From: Camillea tinctor
Lineage: Eukaryota > Ascomycota > Sordariomycetes > Xylariales > Xylariaceae
Direction of reading: 5' to 3'
Length of the DNA: 64,000 bases
NCBI GenBank assembly: GCA_022578605.1
Contig: MU394133.1
Coordinates: forward strand, 111,981-175,980
The translations under genes and the position numbers were made by a program. The notes under the pieces are model-generated. The model was not told the DNA's origin and made no database searches. It saw only the letters and a program-made list of their open reading frames with translations. Position 1 is the first letter of the stretch; each line of letters opens with the position of its first letter. This document shows, one piece after another, positions 34,201 through 47,457 of this stretch.

Positions 34201-35651
34201 CAAACAAAACATAATACAAAGTCATGCGACCCTAGGCTTATAGATGAAACCCTCTTTCGAAATCATAATTGATTTAATTGTCCTCTGGAGAACTTGACCA
34301 AATAACCCCCCGCCTGAGCCTCCCCGACTTTCCGAGTTTTATTCGTCGGGGATATTATTATTCCATGTATTTGTAAGTAGCCTAGGGTTCATGAGGTTAA
34401 ACAAGACACCGCAGATGGATAAGCCATCAGAACATCTGAGCCTCTTCAAAAAAAAAAAAAAAGCACATGTCATATGCCGTAACCTGGGTTGGGCATAATG
34501 ACTATACATACATCAATATTCAATGATTATAGGGTTAATGTTCATTGGTTAAAAATTATCTTCGTTCAAAGTTCCGGACATGGGTTAAATAACGGCCTAT
34601 CATATCTGCATACACTTTCCGTGAGTAAGGTTGCTCAGCCTCCCTTCCTTCTTTAATCAGCAGGATGCATAACCTGTCTATGTTTAGATATCACCAAGAT
34701 CAGTGTTGATCCACGTGCGTACTACCACGGTTTCGTCCTAGATTTTATCCCACGATATATTATCATCCGGATTCGGTAGTTCCCTCTATACCTTATTACA
34801 CGACTTGCATCACAAGCGGGGGGGGGGGCCTCAAGCCGTCCCGCAGTCACGCAGCCCTCATTATGTACGAGCAACTCTAGCGCCAACACAATTAATAAGT
34901 ACATGGCATTGAAATAACGTAGATTTCTTTCTATAAGCCTTAATTTTATCATACTGTTACCTGATTCATAATTCATTACTTGATATTGATAACCGAGGTA
35001 TCGAATACGGTCCAAACATTATGTCTCGATCAACCCTAACCCTTACCCTCACCCCATTATAATAGGTGCCTAATTTGATCCTCAGATCATACCATTCACA
35101 ATATTCGAATATTGGAGTAGGTTACAGCTGTATGCCGTGAGTGAAATCGATTCTTTTATAATTCCCATGTAGAACAATCAGACCCGTTGAATATAGTATT
35201 CCTTGTTAGATGGAGATTTTTTATTCTCAATCACTGGGACATTTTATAGCGGTATCTTTCCAACAAGGGTCTATTAATAGGTGCATTGGTATAAAGAAGC
35301 AAGCTAGCTCGAGAAGTGCCGTGCTTTAAGTAACTGAGAGTGTTGGTTTTATTGGTCTTCACTACAATGAGCTTATGACGTCCATGCCCGCAGGCGTTCT
35401 ACATTCAGCTGATATATGCAGCAATAATTGCAATCACTCTCTTTTGGAGGCTAACTACACTAGAGCTATGATGTAGTGGCCCAATTAGTTTCTGGTTCTG
35501 CTGTAATTGACCGCCTATCTAAAGCCGGACCGTCGTTCAGGCGGCAATGGCTTGAAGCTGAAAATATATATCAGCTCGCGTAACATCACGATATGTTGTA
35601 ATTAAAATAGAAAGGGAGCGATACAAGTATATATGAATATACACTTCTAGT
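28245..35651. other. Long gene-poor region (7.4 kb)
   Basis: I find no gene I can support on either strand. Base composition is moderate, unlike the RIP-like block further on, and open frames are short and not protein-like. Visible: a TACCTAGGTA palindrome (30480-30489), an A14 run near 34449, a G10 run near 34820, and a short AACCCTAACCC stretch at 35031-35053. An open frame at 31426-31872 lacks an ATG for most of its length. The region could hold non-coding transcripts or old, unrecognisable transposon remains. Confidence 0.4.
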
Positions 35652-37934
35652 ATGAGCCTTTTATATCTGAAATCATTTTTTAAATCATTCTCAATGCGCA
35701 CTTCTAAGGATGTCGAACCCGAGCCATCGACACCGGAAACGACACTCGAGGCTCTTGGGTTATGTGATGAGTGCCGGCAAATGAACGAGTTTCCCTACGG
35801 GAACTTCGACTACCTATCATCAAATGAACTTCCACGATCCCATCGAGTTACTGTAAGATTAGGGCCTCTTAGTGATATCCTTAGTCGAAAGGATCAATGC
35901 GCGTTCTGTAGGCTTGTCGTGTCAGCCATCTCAACAGCATGGAAGCAACCGGAACTGTCGTCAACGGTTGACGGTGCACCTGTTGACTGCGTGCTTTGCA
36001 ATCGCGTGGTAGGAACGGTCAGGAAACACGATTCGGGGCTCGATTATTCCGAAAACTTTCAGCACAATGAATACGAATACGCCAACTGCCGGTTGGTGGT
36101 GGAATGCAAGCCAGCACCACCCGGCTGCCCGTCTGATGTGCAGATCCAGGCCATAGACTCGGGCTCCCAGATTAAAGGCCTATTCGACGATGCAGCGCTG
36201 TTCACTAGGAGACCTTACAAACAGATGGAGAAAGTCAATTTCCAGCTCCTACAGCAATGGTTATCCCATTGCAAAGTCTCCCACGGAGGCGACTGCCGGC
36301 CAGACGAGACTCCTATCGAGAATAGAGAAGCTTACTTGGAGCTTTTTAGACTAATCGATGTTATCGACAGGAAAATAGTCAACGCGAAACCGGGCGACGA
36401 ATACGTAGCTCTGTCCTATGTCTGGGGCAGAGATCCGTTTCTCCAGCTCACGCAGGAGACTAAACCTGGTCTGTTCCGGGACGGGGCCTTAGGGACTAAG
36501 ATTAAGGACGTACCACGGACTATTCAAGATGCTATGCGTGTAGTTGAAAGCCTCGGGATGCGCTATATCTGGGTAGATTCACTCTGCATCGTACAAGACG
36601 ATCTGAGTGAGAAAGCTCAGGTAATCGGTGCAATGGACCTGATATACAGCCGTGCCGCGCTGACCATCGTCGCTGCTTCTGGATCAAATGCCTATGCAGG
36701 CCTTGCGGGGCTGGAGCCAGGGACTCGTGATCTTGCGCCCTACGAAACAAGGACGGCATTTCCAGAGTCTTCGTATGAGTTCATGCTGGCGCGCCCATCA
36801 GACCTGATGCAGAAATCTGCCTGGAACACGCGCGGATGGACATACCAGGAGAGGCTTTGTTCCCACCGGCTGCTCGTCTTCACGGAATACCAGGTTCTGT
36901 ACCTGTGTGGGATGGCATCCTGGTGCGAAGATACCGTCCTGGAAACGGACGACCCTTACGTGCATTACGAAGAGAAGCCGCTGTTCAGCCTGAACCTCCC
37001 GAATGACAAGACGCAGTCTTTCATGAAGAACGTGGAACAGGCAACTAAGGTATCACCGTTCGAAGAATACTATAAGATGGTGGACGAGTACACAAGTCGG
37101 GACCTGACATTTCCAGGTGATATCATGGACGCTTTCATAGGGGGGTTAAGGAGATTTCAGAAGAAGTGCGAACTCAATGGTATAAACCTAACCTTCCTAT
37201 TCGGACTCCCGGTGTCTTGGTTCGAATTAGGCCTGTTCTGGGATCATGTATCCGGGTCACGAAACTGGGAGCGCCGAACAGAAAAGTCGCAGCATCCCTC
37301 TGGGGTCAAGGTGCCTTTCCCCTCGTGGTCGTGGATGGGCTGGATGTCTAAAGTCGACGCAAATGTCCCAGAGCACGCTACACGACCAGAGGTTAATTGG
37401 TATTATATCGAGCCCGGAAGCAACTCCATCCAGCATCTCCAAAGCGGCCCCTCCTCGCACCCACCCCCGTTCTGGTTCGGAATCTCAGATGCGCCACGGA
37501 CTCTCAGGGAGAAATGGAGACCCGAGGGGGCGGAGACCATTGTTACCGAGTCCAGCCTTTCTAATTTCGCGTTATATGGCTTGGCTAGTATCGCCGGGAA
37601 GCTAGCCTTTTACACAAGCGTATGCTTCTTGCCTCTTGTCAAGAACGCAGAGCCTTTCGCTCGAGATGATAGTAAGCCCTACCTCGGGAAAGGATATGGT
37701 GATGTAAGTCTAAACCCCGAGCGGGCCTGGAAGAATATTGGCCAGCTAGTCGAGTGTATTGTAATAAGTAGGCTTGTTACGAACGATTGGGAGGAACCGG
37801 GTCTGCGAGACTTGCTCCAGGTCATGATTATCGAACGAATAGAAGGAATCGGTTATCGTATCGGTGTAGGGAAGGTAAGGGAAGCAGATTGGGTTGATGC
37901 AAACCCGAGTTGGGAACTTGTAGTGCTGGGGTAA
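35652..37934 (+). CDS. HET-domain protein with N-terminal Cys/His motif
   Basis: Single exon, 760 aa. The N-terminal third carries paired cysteines: C38/C41 (CDEC), C83/C86 (CAFC) and C207/H211/C215 (HCKVSHGGDC), an arrangement common ahead of fungal HET domains and probably metal-binding. The HET domain follows: YVALSYVWG (251-259), then YIWVDSLCIVQDD (305-317), the MD.IY..A..TIVAASG strand-helix, AGLAGL, and the WNTRGWTYQERLCSHRLLVF block. Known: HET proteins mediate vegetative incompatibility and programmed cell death on non-self contact. The frame is intact from ATG to stop. It is the last gene before the AT-rich RIP-like block, whose edge starts ~450 bp downstream. The partner or ligand is unknown. 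Confidence 0.93.
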   Translation: MSLLYLKSFFKSFSMRTSKDVEPEPSTPETTLEALGLCDECRQMNEFPYGNFDYLSSNELPRSHRVTVRLGPLSDILSRKDQCAFCRLVVSAISTAWKQPELSSTVDGAPVDCVLCNRVVGTVRKHDSGLDYSENFQHNEYEYANCRLVVECKPAPPGCPSDVQIQAIDSGSQIKGLFDDAALFTRRPYKQMEKVNFQLLQQWLSHCKVSHGGDCRPDETPIENREAYLELFRLIDVIDRKIVNAKPGDEYVALSYVWGRDPFLQLTQETKPGLFRDGALGTKIKDVPRTIQDAMRVVESLGMRYIWVDSLCIVQDDLSEKAQVIGAMDLIYSRAALTIVAASGSNAYAGLAGLEPGTRDLAPYETRTAFPESSYEFMLARPSDLMQKSAWNTRGWTYQERLCSHRLLVFTEYQVLYLCGMASWCEDTVLETDDPYVHYEEKPLFSLNLPNDKTQSFMKNVEQATKVSPFEEYYKMVDEYTSRDLTFPGDIMDAFIGGLRRFQKKCELNGINLTFLFGLPVSWFELGLFWDHVSGSRNWERRTEKSQHPSGVKVPFPSWSWMGWMSKVDANVPEHATRPEVNWYYIEPGSNSIQHLQSGPSSHPPPFWFGISDAPRTLREKWRPEGAETIVTESSLSNFALYGLASIAGKLAFYTSVCFLPLVKNAEPFARDDSKPYLGKGYGDVSLNPERAWKNIGQLVECIVISRLVTNDWEEPGLRDLLQVMIIERIEGIGYRIGVGKVREADWVDANPSWELVVLG

Positions 37935-38379
37935 CGGTAGTTAAACATTCTAACACAAGTATTCGGTACGTAAAAATATAAATGTACTTTCCAAGTTCAA
38001 AGGCCAGAAGCCGGAATCGAGGAAGTAGTCAAATATATGGGTGTCGCGATACTGGCGGTTTCAACATAGGCTTTGGGTCCTAGATGGTGAACCTAGGTCT
38101 TGCTACGTAATCGAAAAGTAGGGGGTGAATGTTGCAACGCTAAATGATTATCTCACCTATGGTTGACCAGAAGTTCACAGGATAAAATCCTATGTGAAAT
38201 AACTTCCAATTCTACGCCCCTTAACTAATTCAACAGTACACCCAAACAAATCACGTAGGATTCGAGCCTTACCTAAGCTACATTTCCTGACATAACCAGC
38301 ATTGCGTCCCATCCATGTGCCTTCCGTTTAGAAATGGGGTTTATTTCAAAAAGGGATTTAGGGAAAAACACACACGGCA
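37935..38379. other. 3' flank of HET gene 2
   Basis: Normal-composition sequence between the HET stop codon and the AT-rich block. No gene is seen. Confidence 0.35.
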
Positions 38380-41300
38380 ACCAAAGTTAAAACCTACGCT
38401 ATTAAAACTAACGCTATAAAGCTTTTAATAAACGCTGTAATTGGTTAGTTAGTTATTACGCTTAAACCTAACCTTTTTTTATTAATAAAAAGTAACGCAA
38501 TAACGACTTATAAATACTTTAGCTAATTTAAACCTTTTGCTTAATAAAACTGTTTTTAGCTATAAATATGTAAATATTTACAAAGTAATAACAACTTATG
38601 CGTATTAATAAATTAATAAGTTTTTGCTATTTTAAAATAGCTAATTAAAGCTATAGTAACTTAATAAGCTAAATAAATAAGGTTTATTAATGCAATATGC
38701 TAAGCGTTAAGCAGCTATACATTTTAAATAGTAGCTAATTTATTACCGCTTACTATTTAAAATTTTACCGCCTTCTTTAATATAAAAATCTTAATTCTCT
38801 TTTTTTTTTTTTTTTTTTTCTTTTTTTATTACTACTATTATTATTAATTAAATAAATAACTCGTTTTTTTATAAGTTATAAGTAAATTAAAAAAACAACT
38901 ATTAAGCGCGTTATTAATAAGTTGTAAAAATATACATAATATATATTAATTTTATTAATTAAAATGCTTTTTAAAACCTTTAAAGCTTTAGCTTTTAATA
39001 GCAGTAATAAGTAAATTAATTTTTTTATAAGTTTTTTACAACTTATAAACAATTTAAAAACGACGTTAAAACAACTTATTAATAATTTATAAAAAAATAA
39101 AATTTACTTAAACATAATAAAAATGCCGTAATTTATTAACATTACGTAATTTATTATGCTAAGGTAAATATGCTTTTATAACTTTTTTTTAAGTTGCATT
39201 TAAATTAAATTTTAATTGCTAAAAAGTTATAAAAAGTTTTTAATTACTTTTATGCTTTTAAAATTACTTTTATTTTTAAAAAATGTACTAAGTATATTTA
39301 TAAAGCTATTAATAATTAAAACGGCAATTACTAGCTTATAAATAATTTTTTTATAAGTTAATTTATAATTATTAATAAGTTATAAAAAGCTTAATATTAA
39401 GTTGTTAAAAGTTTATAAAAAATATAATGCTTAATATATTACTTATACTACTTAGCGCTATAACTACATTAATGCTAACTTAAAAGCTTTTAATAAAGCG
39501 GTTAATAAGTAATTTTACAATTTATACACAATACTTAAACGATTTGCTAACGTTTTATAAAAAAAGTTTTAAAATAAGCTATTTATAAGGCCTAAACTGC
39601 CGCCCGCTTCGCCGAAAAAAAAAAAAAATTTAAGTTATAAGTTAGTTATGTTTAAATCGTAAAAAAGTTATGTTTACGTCGTAAAATTATTGCGTTTTAT
39701 AATAGTTATAATATTAAAACAATATTAAAATTAATGCTATAAATTAACTTTTTTAACATATAAACGACTTAATTATTACACGCATTTAACTTAATAGTAA
39801 GTTAAAAAAACTTCGTAATTAAGTTATAAAAAAACTTTTAATTTATTTTAATTTAATTAATTTATATAAAATAAATATTAATATTGTTAAAGTTACTTGC
39901 AAATTTTTTAAAATTTAATTTTTTTAAATTTAACATTTTTAATAAGTTTTTAAAGTTTTAAAAATCTTTAAAAAAGTTTTAAAAGTTATAGTTTTAAGTT
40001 TTAATAATATTTTAAAAAACTATATAAGTTAAATTTAAATGCTTTTACTTTTTTTTAAAAAATTAAATAATATTTTTAACTTATTTTAATTTAAGGTTAT
40101 TATTAAGCTTTTTTTTTTTACTTTTTATGTTTTTTATTTTATGTAAAAGTTAAATTTTTTTAAATAATTATTGCTATTAAACTTATATATTATTTATTAT
40201 ATATTTTAACGATTTTTTTTTATAAAACATTGCAATTTATTTTAAAAATATTTAATTTATATAAATTTTTAAGCTAATTTTTTTTTAATTTTATATTTAA
40301 TTTGCTTTATTAGTTTTTAATTTTAAATGCTATTAAAAAGGCTTAATAGCTAAAAAATTTAAAAACTATAGCAATTAAATTAAAGTTATTATATTCTCGT
40401 TTTTTTATATTTTTTTACACTATTAAAATGCGTAAAAAAAGGCATTATTTTTTTAAGCAATAATATAAAAATTTAAATAAATTAATTTTAATTTTTTTAT
40501 AAAAAAATATAAAGTAGCTTTAAAACTTTTTTATAATATTATATTTAATTAATATTATTAACTTTACTTTTTTTTTAAGCATTTATATTAATTATAAAAT
40601 TTTATTTTAATTTAAAGCTTTTAAATTTTAGCTTTAATTTTAAATAATAAAAAGCTATTTTTTTTATTTTTTATAAATTATAAATTTAGCTTTAATATTA
40701 TAATTATTTATTATTATTTAATATGCTTTTTTTATATTAATTAACTAATAAAATTAATAATAATAAAGCTTTTTTTTATTAAATAAAAAGTAACTTTAAA
40801 ATATAAACTTTATAAACTTTTTTTAACGCTTATAAATTATATTTTTACTATAAGTTTTTTATAAACGGTTTTAAATTTTTTAACGGCTACAAATATAACT
40901 TAATTAAACAGCGGTTTCGTTACTTTATACGATCTTTTTTTAGTCGTTAAAGCCTTAACTTTTAGCTTAAAAAGCAAAAAAAAAACGTTTTATTTAGTTT
41001 TTTTTTTAAAAACTTAATTTAGTAATATATTTAACATTATTAAATTTTTATTTTTAAAAAAAACGAAAAACTGTTTATTTAAAAATAGTATTTTTTTATG
41101 TTATTTTTATTTATTAATTTAATTTGCAATTTTTTATATTAATAAATTTTAACTTGTTTTATTTATTATTAATATTTTTAAAATTATTTTTTTTAATTAA
41201 TATTGTTAATTTTTTAATTTTTTTAATATTTTTAATAATATAATTATGTTTTTTAACTTTAAATAAAAAAGCTTTAAAGCTATTAAGTATATAGTTAGTT

Positions 41301-42165
41301 TTTTTTAAATTTTTTAATAAAAAGCTTTAATAATATAAAAATTAAAAGTTTAAAATTAAATTATAACATTAAATTTAATAACTTTAACTTAAAATTAAAT
41401 TAATATATTAAATTAAATAGTTATTTTAAAATAATTTAAAAAATGTAACTTAAATTAATTAAAATAATATTAAAATAAATATAATTTAAAAATGTAATAA
41501 ACTTAAAAAGGGTATATATAATAAGGAAAAATTAAAAACGACTAATTTTTTTTTATTTAATATTATTAGTTTTCTTATATTTACAAAATTTTAAAAAATA
41601 AAAAAAATTATATATATAATATTTAATGTTTTATTTTATATATATTGCTTTTATTTTTTTTTTTTACATTTTATTTTATGCTAATAACTAAATAAATGCT
41701 AATAAAAATTTATTTTTATTTTATAAAATTAAAATATTAAAAGTAATAATTAAAACTACAATATATATATATTTATATATAACTTTATAAATAAAATTGT
41801 TAAAAATAAAACGTTTACATATTAAAAATATATAATATTTAAAGTTAATATATATAATTTTTATATATTTTAATATTATATATTTAAAATATTATAGCTA
41901 TTTTAATAAAAAAGGTTTTATAGTTAAAATAATAATAAAAAAATTGGTCGTTTTTAATTTTCTTTTACTATAAAAGCTTTAAAAAATAAAAAGTAAAAAT
42001 ACATAAATAAGTTATAGTTTACTTTTTTACATTATAATTAAAGTAGTAATAAATATAAAGTTTTAGCTTTTATTTTTATAATAAAAAAAATAAAGCTATA
42101 TTTTACTTAATTATATAATTATTACCGGTTATAAACTTAAATATTACTTATATATTAAGTAAGAC
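38380..42165. repeat. RIP-like AT-rich block, decayed transposon sequence
   Basis: About 3.8 kb of extremely AT-rich DNA with sharp edges on both sides. CpA and TpG are nearly absent by eye while TpA is abundant; the few remaining C are mostly in GCT, ACG or ACT. No open frame of 60 codons exists within it. Known: RIP in Pezizomycotina converts CpA to TpA in duplicated DNA and leaves such blocks. It is most likely an ancient transposon, but no transposase or polymerase motif is recoverable and I see no terminal repeats. Confidence 0.8.
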
Positions 42166-43495
42166 TATCGGAATAATGTAGAAGCGGTTAGGCTCAACGG
42201 AAGGCTTTTGTTGCAAGCGTCAGCGCCGCCTCCAGTTACTATTTTAACCTTAAATAATGTTTTCCCTGTTAGGAAATACCCGTCGGGGTCTAGCCAATAG
42301 TAAATGGGCGCCCAATACTCTATTTATGCAGTTCTATGATGTTGGTGGATCTTACCATGAGTTAATTGCGGTATAGTGACGACAGCTACAATGTAAGGGG
42401 AAGTCCGGCTAGCGGGGGGCAATTACCTGGATGGACTCCAAGCGTTACTCTGTATACATCAAAGATGAATGATATACCCTCGTCAAGATAAAATCGAACT
42501 TATTATATGAAAGGGGGCCAGGAAGTGCATACGAGTAACTCTACGCACTCAGCCCTTCACGGGGAGTCGTTCTTTAGAGGACCGAGAGTTTCTCTAAAAA
42601 AAAATTAATGCTGGAAGGATAAGAGGCTGGAGGATATTGGAGGGGCACAATGTTATAGGTGGTAGAAGTAAATACTAGCGAGATACCTATTATCAGTGTT
42701 GTTTCAGTCACTGAGTAGAGCGAACAACGCCATGTAAGGTATACTATGGTCCTACAAAATACAAACGTTGCAATCAAGAGACCAACTTTATAAGTGAAGT
42801 GACTAACACTGGCTGACTGGCTGTGTTTTACCCCACAATTAGCTCTAGTATTCTCTGTAATGCTCTTTCAGGCTTCTGTTATCTTGGCATGCACAAAGTG
42901 ACTGAGCGACTTTTGACCCTTAAGTTAAACTACGCACTAGGATTATCTGAATCCTTCCGTTCGGAATCGTTAGACTAACTACGGAGTATTAGAAAAATAG
43001 GCCTGTTGTGGATGAAGGAGTATTATACGTAACTCGCTTCAAGCACGCGGCAACGTGACATGGTATATGCCCCCAACACACATTGTACAATGTGCATAAT
43101 AAAAACGAGTAGGTAGAATTCTCTAGCTCAGCCCACGCAACACAACATATTATAATATGTATACCCATCTTGTGGCACCGGCGTTTTATACTAACTTTGA
43201 GTGTGTTATAAAATATTTCTTTAAACTATATAGAGGCATAATTTAATACCCATTTATAAGGAGTCCTCAGACGTTGGCATTGCCGTGAAGCAGGTCAACC
43301 TCGCTCCCTGAATTTAGCTTATAAATGTAATTATTTTTCTTCGAACTCTATGTTGTTAACGCATACCCAGAGTCAATATGTGAACGGTTCTACGATATCT
43401 GCCTTTGTGGAGTTACCGGTCAAAGTATAACAGGGATCTATGTAGCCGTGAATTTTGGTCGAACTGCTTGATCGCAAAACACTACCTAGTCCAGA
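42166..43495. other. Spacer between AT block and broken small gene
   Basis: Base composition returns to normal abruptly at about 42166. No gene is supported. Confidence 0.35.
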
Positions 43496-43983
43496 ATGGA
43501 AGATGATTTCTTCTACGAAGATCTTGACCCTGACTTCGATGGAAGTCTCGGTGCCTTTCAAACTGGAAATCCCATAGACAATAGATTTCAGCGACAATTC
43601 ATTCGTATCTCGCCCGAGAGATCAAAATTCAAGAAGAAGGTGGAGTCTGTGCTCTGCGTCCATGGATGGAAGAACGAAGATAGGAGAGAGCCCATGACAC
43701 TGGTTGTTTTCTCTGTTTCTCTTTATTGCACTAAGCCTGATTATCGCTACGAATCCGTCGAGATCTGGCTCACTTTCGACGAAATAAAACTTCCTCTACC
43801 CATAAAGTCCCTGAACACTTATCTGAAGACGAAAGGGTTCTAAGGGACTTGGAAGCGGTTAACCCCCAAGATCTTCTAAATTGGACATCTCAGCAGCGAC
43901 TTATCTTGGACCCTATGTATCGATGGGCAACTTCCGTGACCGGAGTTTCTGATTTCATCGAAGCATCAACTGCCTTTTCCTAG
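43496..43983 (+). pseudogene. Frameshifted small fungal protein gene
   Basis: An ATG-initiated frame (43496-43843) encodes a protein-like acidic/basic N-terminus, then ISPERSKFKKKVESVLCVHG and a beta-strand-rich segment ending EIWLTFDE. After that it runs into low-quality sequence and a stop. A second frame overlapping at 43780-43810 takes over with HKVPEHLSEDERVLRDLEAV and stays open to TAG at 43983. A one-base indel near 43790 would join them. No splice sites there could do so. I know a loosely similar family of uncharacterised fungal proteins only from general pattern. The second part ends early, so the C-terminus is probably also lost. Confidence 0.6.
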
Positions 43984-44431
43984 ATCAGAAAGATGTTCAG
44001 TTTGTCCAAATGAATGGTATCCCCTTATAGGTTACGAATATAACACTCAAAGGCTTTAACCTGCCCGCTTAGGAATTTCAGAAAATGCCAATAGTTAAGG
44101 CGTGCTATATGTTACATTATTCATTAGGTAGGTAGCTATACAGGTAATATATCATGGTTCTAATCGATGTCAAGCTCTAAATTCGTAAATTCTCCCTTTT
44201 ACCATGACCGGCAGATAAAAGGAGTATATGCATATGCAAGAGGTAAAACGAAAAATGCAGCGATTCATCTTCTCCTTGAAAAGCCCGCCCTGTTACTTCG
44301 ACGGACATGAGGTCTAATGCTGGGTATCATAGCTCTTGAACTTTCGGAAAGGCATCGAAATCACAGCTTCAACCATAACCTTCATTTAACCTTCTCGACT
44401 CGGCGTGGGATCTGAGGCGTATACTTCCATT
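43984..44431. other. Intergenic
   Basis: 3' flank of the mannosidase gene; nothing else is seen. Confidence 0.35.
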
Positions 44432-46243
<1,812 letters not shown>

Positions 46244-47457
46244 CGGCGCAAACGAGGCTTGACCCTAAAGCTGCTTGGGGGAGATGAGAGGAGGAGGGGG
46301 GGCGGAGGGGAAGGGAGAGGGGGGGGTGTGGGTGGAGGAGGAATTGATGGTTTGATGACAAGTTGTTGGCCCAAGTCGTGGATCACGGACACACGCCCAG
46401 TGCACTAGTGAAACAATCAGAAGAAGAAGAAAAAAGGGGGCCATCAAAAAATAGTAAAAACTACCTGAAGCGCGGTTTCGCCAGGTTGGCGGGGACGGTA
46501 AGACGGGAAGGACGGCATCTTCCTCACCCCCCTGTTGCCAATGCTACCTTAGGAGAAGCTATGATTTGTTGCTAATACTGAAATTGAGTAACCTAGGGAA
46601 TTTGTGTTAGCTGAGTATACATATGGAGGTGATATAATTTACATGGTGATATCTTCAATGTTGTTAGTCTACGTAAATACTTACATTAACCAACTATTGA
46701 AGTTTAATTGATATGATCAATGTTATATAGATTCTTAACTTTATCTGCTGAGTTTAGAGAACCGCATGCATCAATATATGTATAATGTTATTGTCTAGCG
46801 CCTTTGTCGGAGTTTTAAGACTAACCTAACAATGTCTATTAGTTGGTAGAATAACCAGAAATGTTACTAGGTTTAGCGGGACCCAAGAAATTGGATACTA
46901 ACAAAGTCAATAAGTGCGAGAATGGTATTACATGTAGTCAATATTGAGATAGGTTACTGTAGTATAGATACGATTGACAGAGGGAAAAGCAGGAACAATA
47001 TACCAATACTTAAAAATGGATATATATACTTATGTACTCCGTAGGTATCTACCCCACATTGGTCAATTGGTCCTTGCGGTTGTAGGTATTATGAAACAAA
47101 CGTTTGATGATATTGTCTGTATTGGTTTTATTCAAAAAGACGAAAAATTTACATTGAAACATGTATAGTATATACAGTTGAAAATATAGTACTATTGTAT
47201 TGACCAAGGGCCTAATGTAACGATAGGTAAATACATGCCAAGTTACTCAATTGTCTCTGAACTTTCCCATGCATCATCCTATTTGTCTTACAGACACTAT
47301 ACGCACGTACCTACCTATACATATGATAGTACATATGTCCAGAACACCAAAACTCCCTTCAACCCAAGTCTAAGTCTAGTTGTTATTTTCATTTTTTTCT
47401 TCCACGATGCATGCTTCATACTTCGTTAAGATACCTATACCTGCGTCATCTCTAGTC
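46244..47457. other. Upstream region of mannosidase gene
   Basis: Contains a G/A-rich tract at about 46285-46345 (mirror of CT-rich promoter elements when read on the minus strand) and ordinary AT-leaning sequence. No gene is supported. Confidence 0.4.

Noticed and set aside
35031..35053. Telomere-like AACCCTAACCC string
   Set aside because: Only about two imperfect units, surrounded by ordinary sequence; chance is likely.
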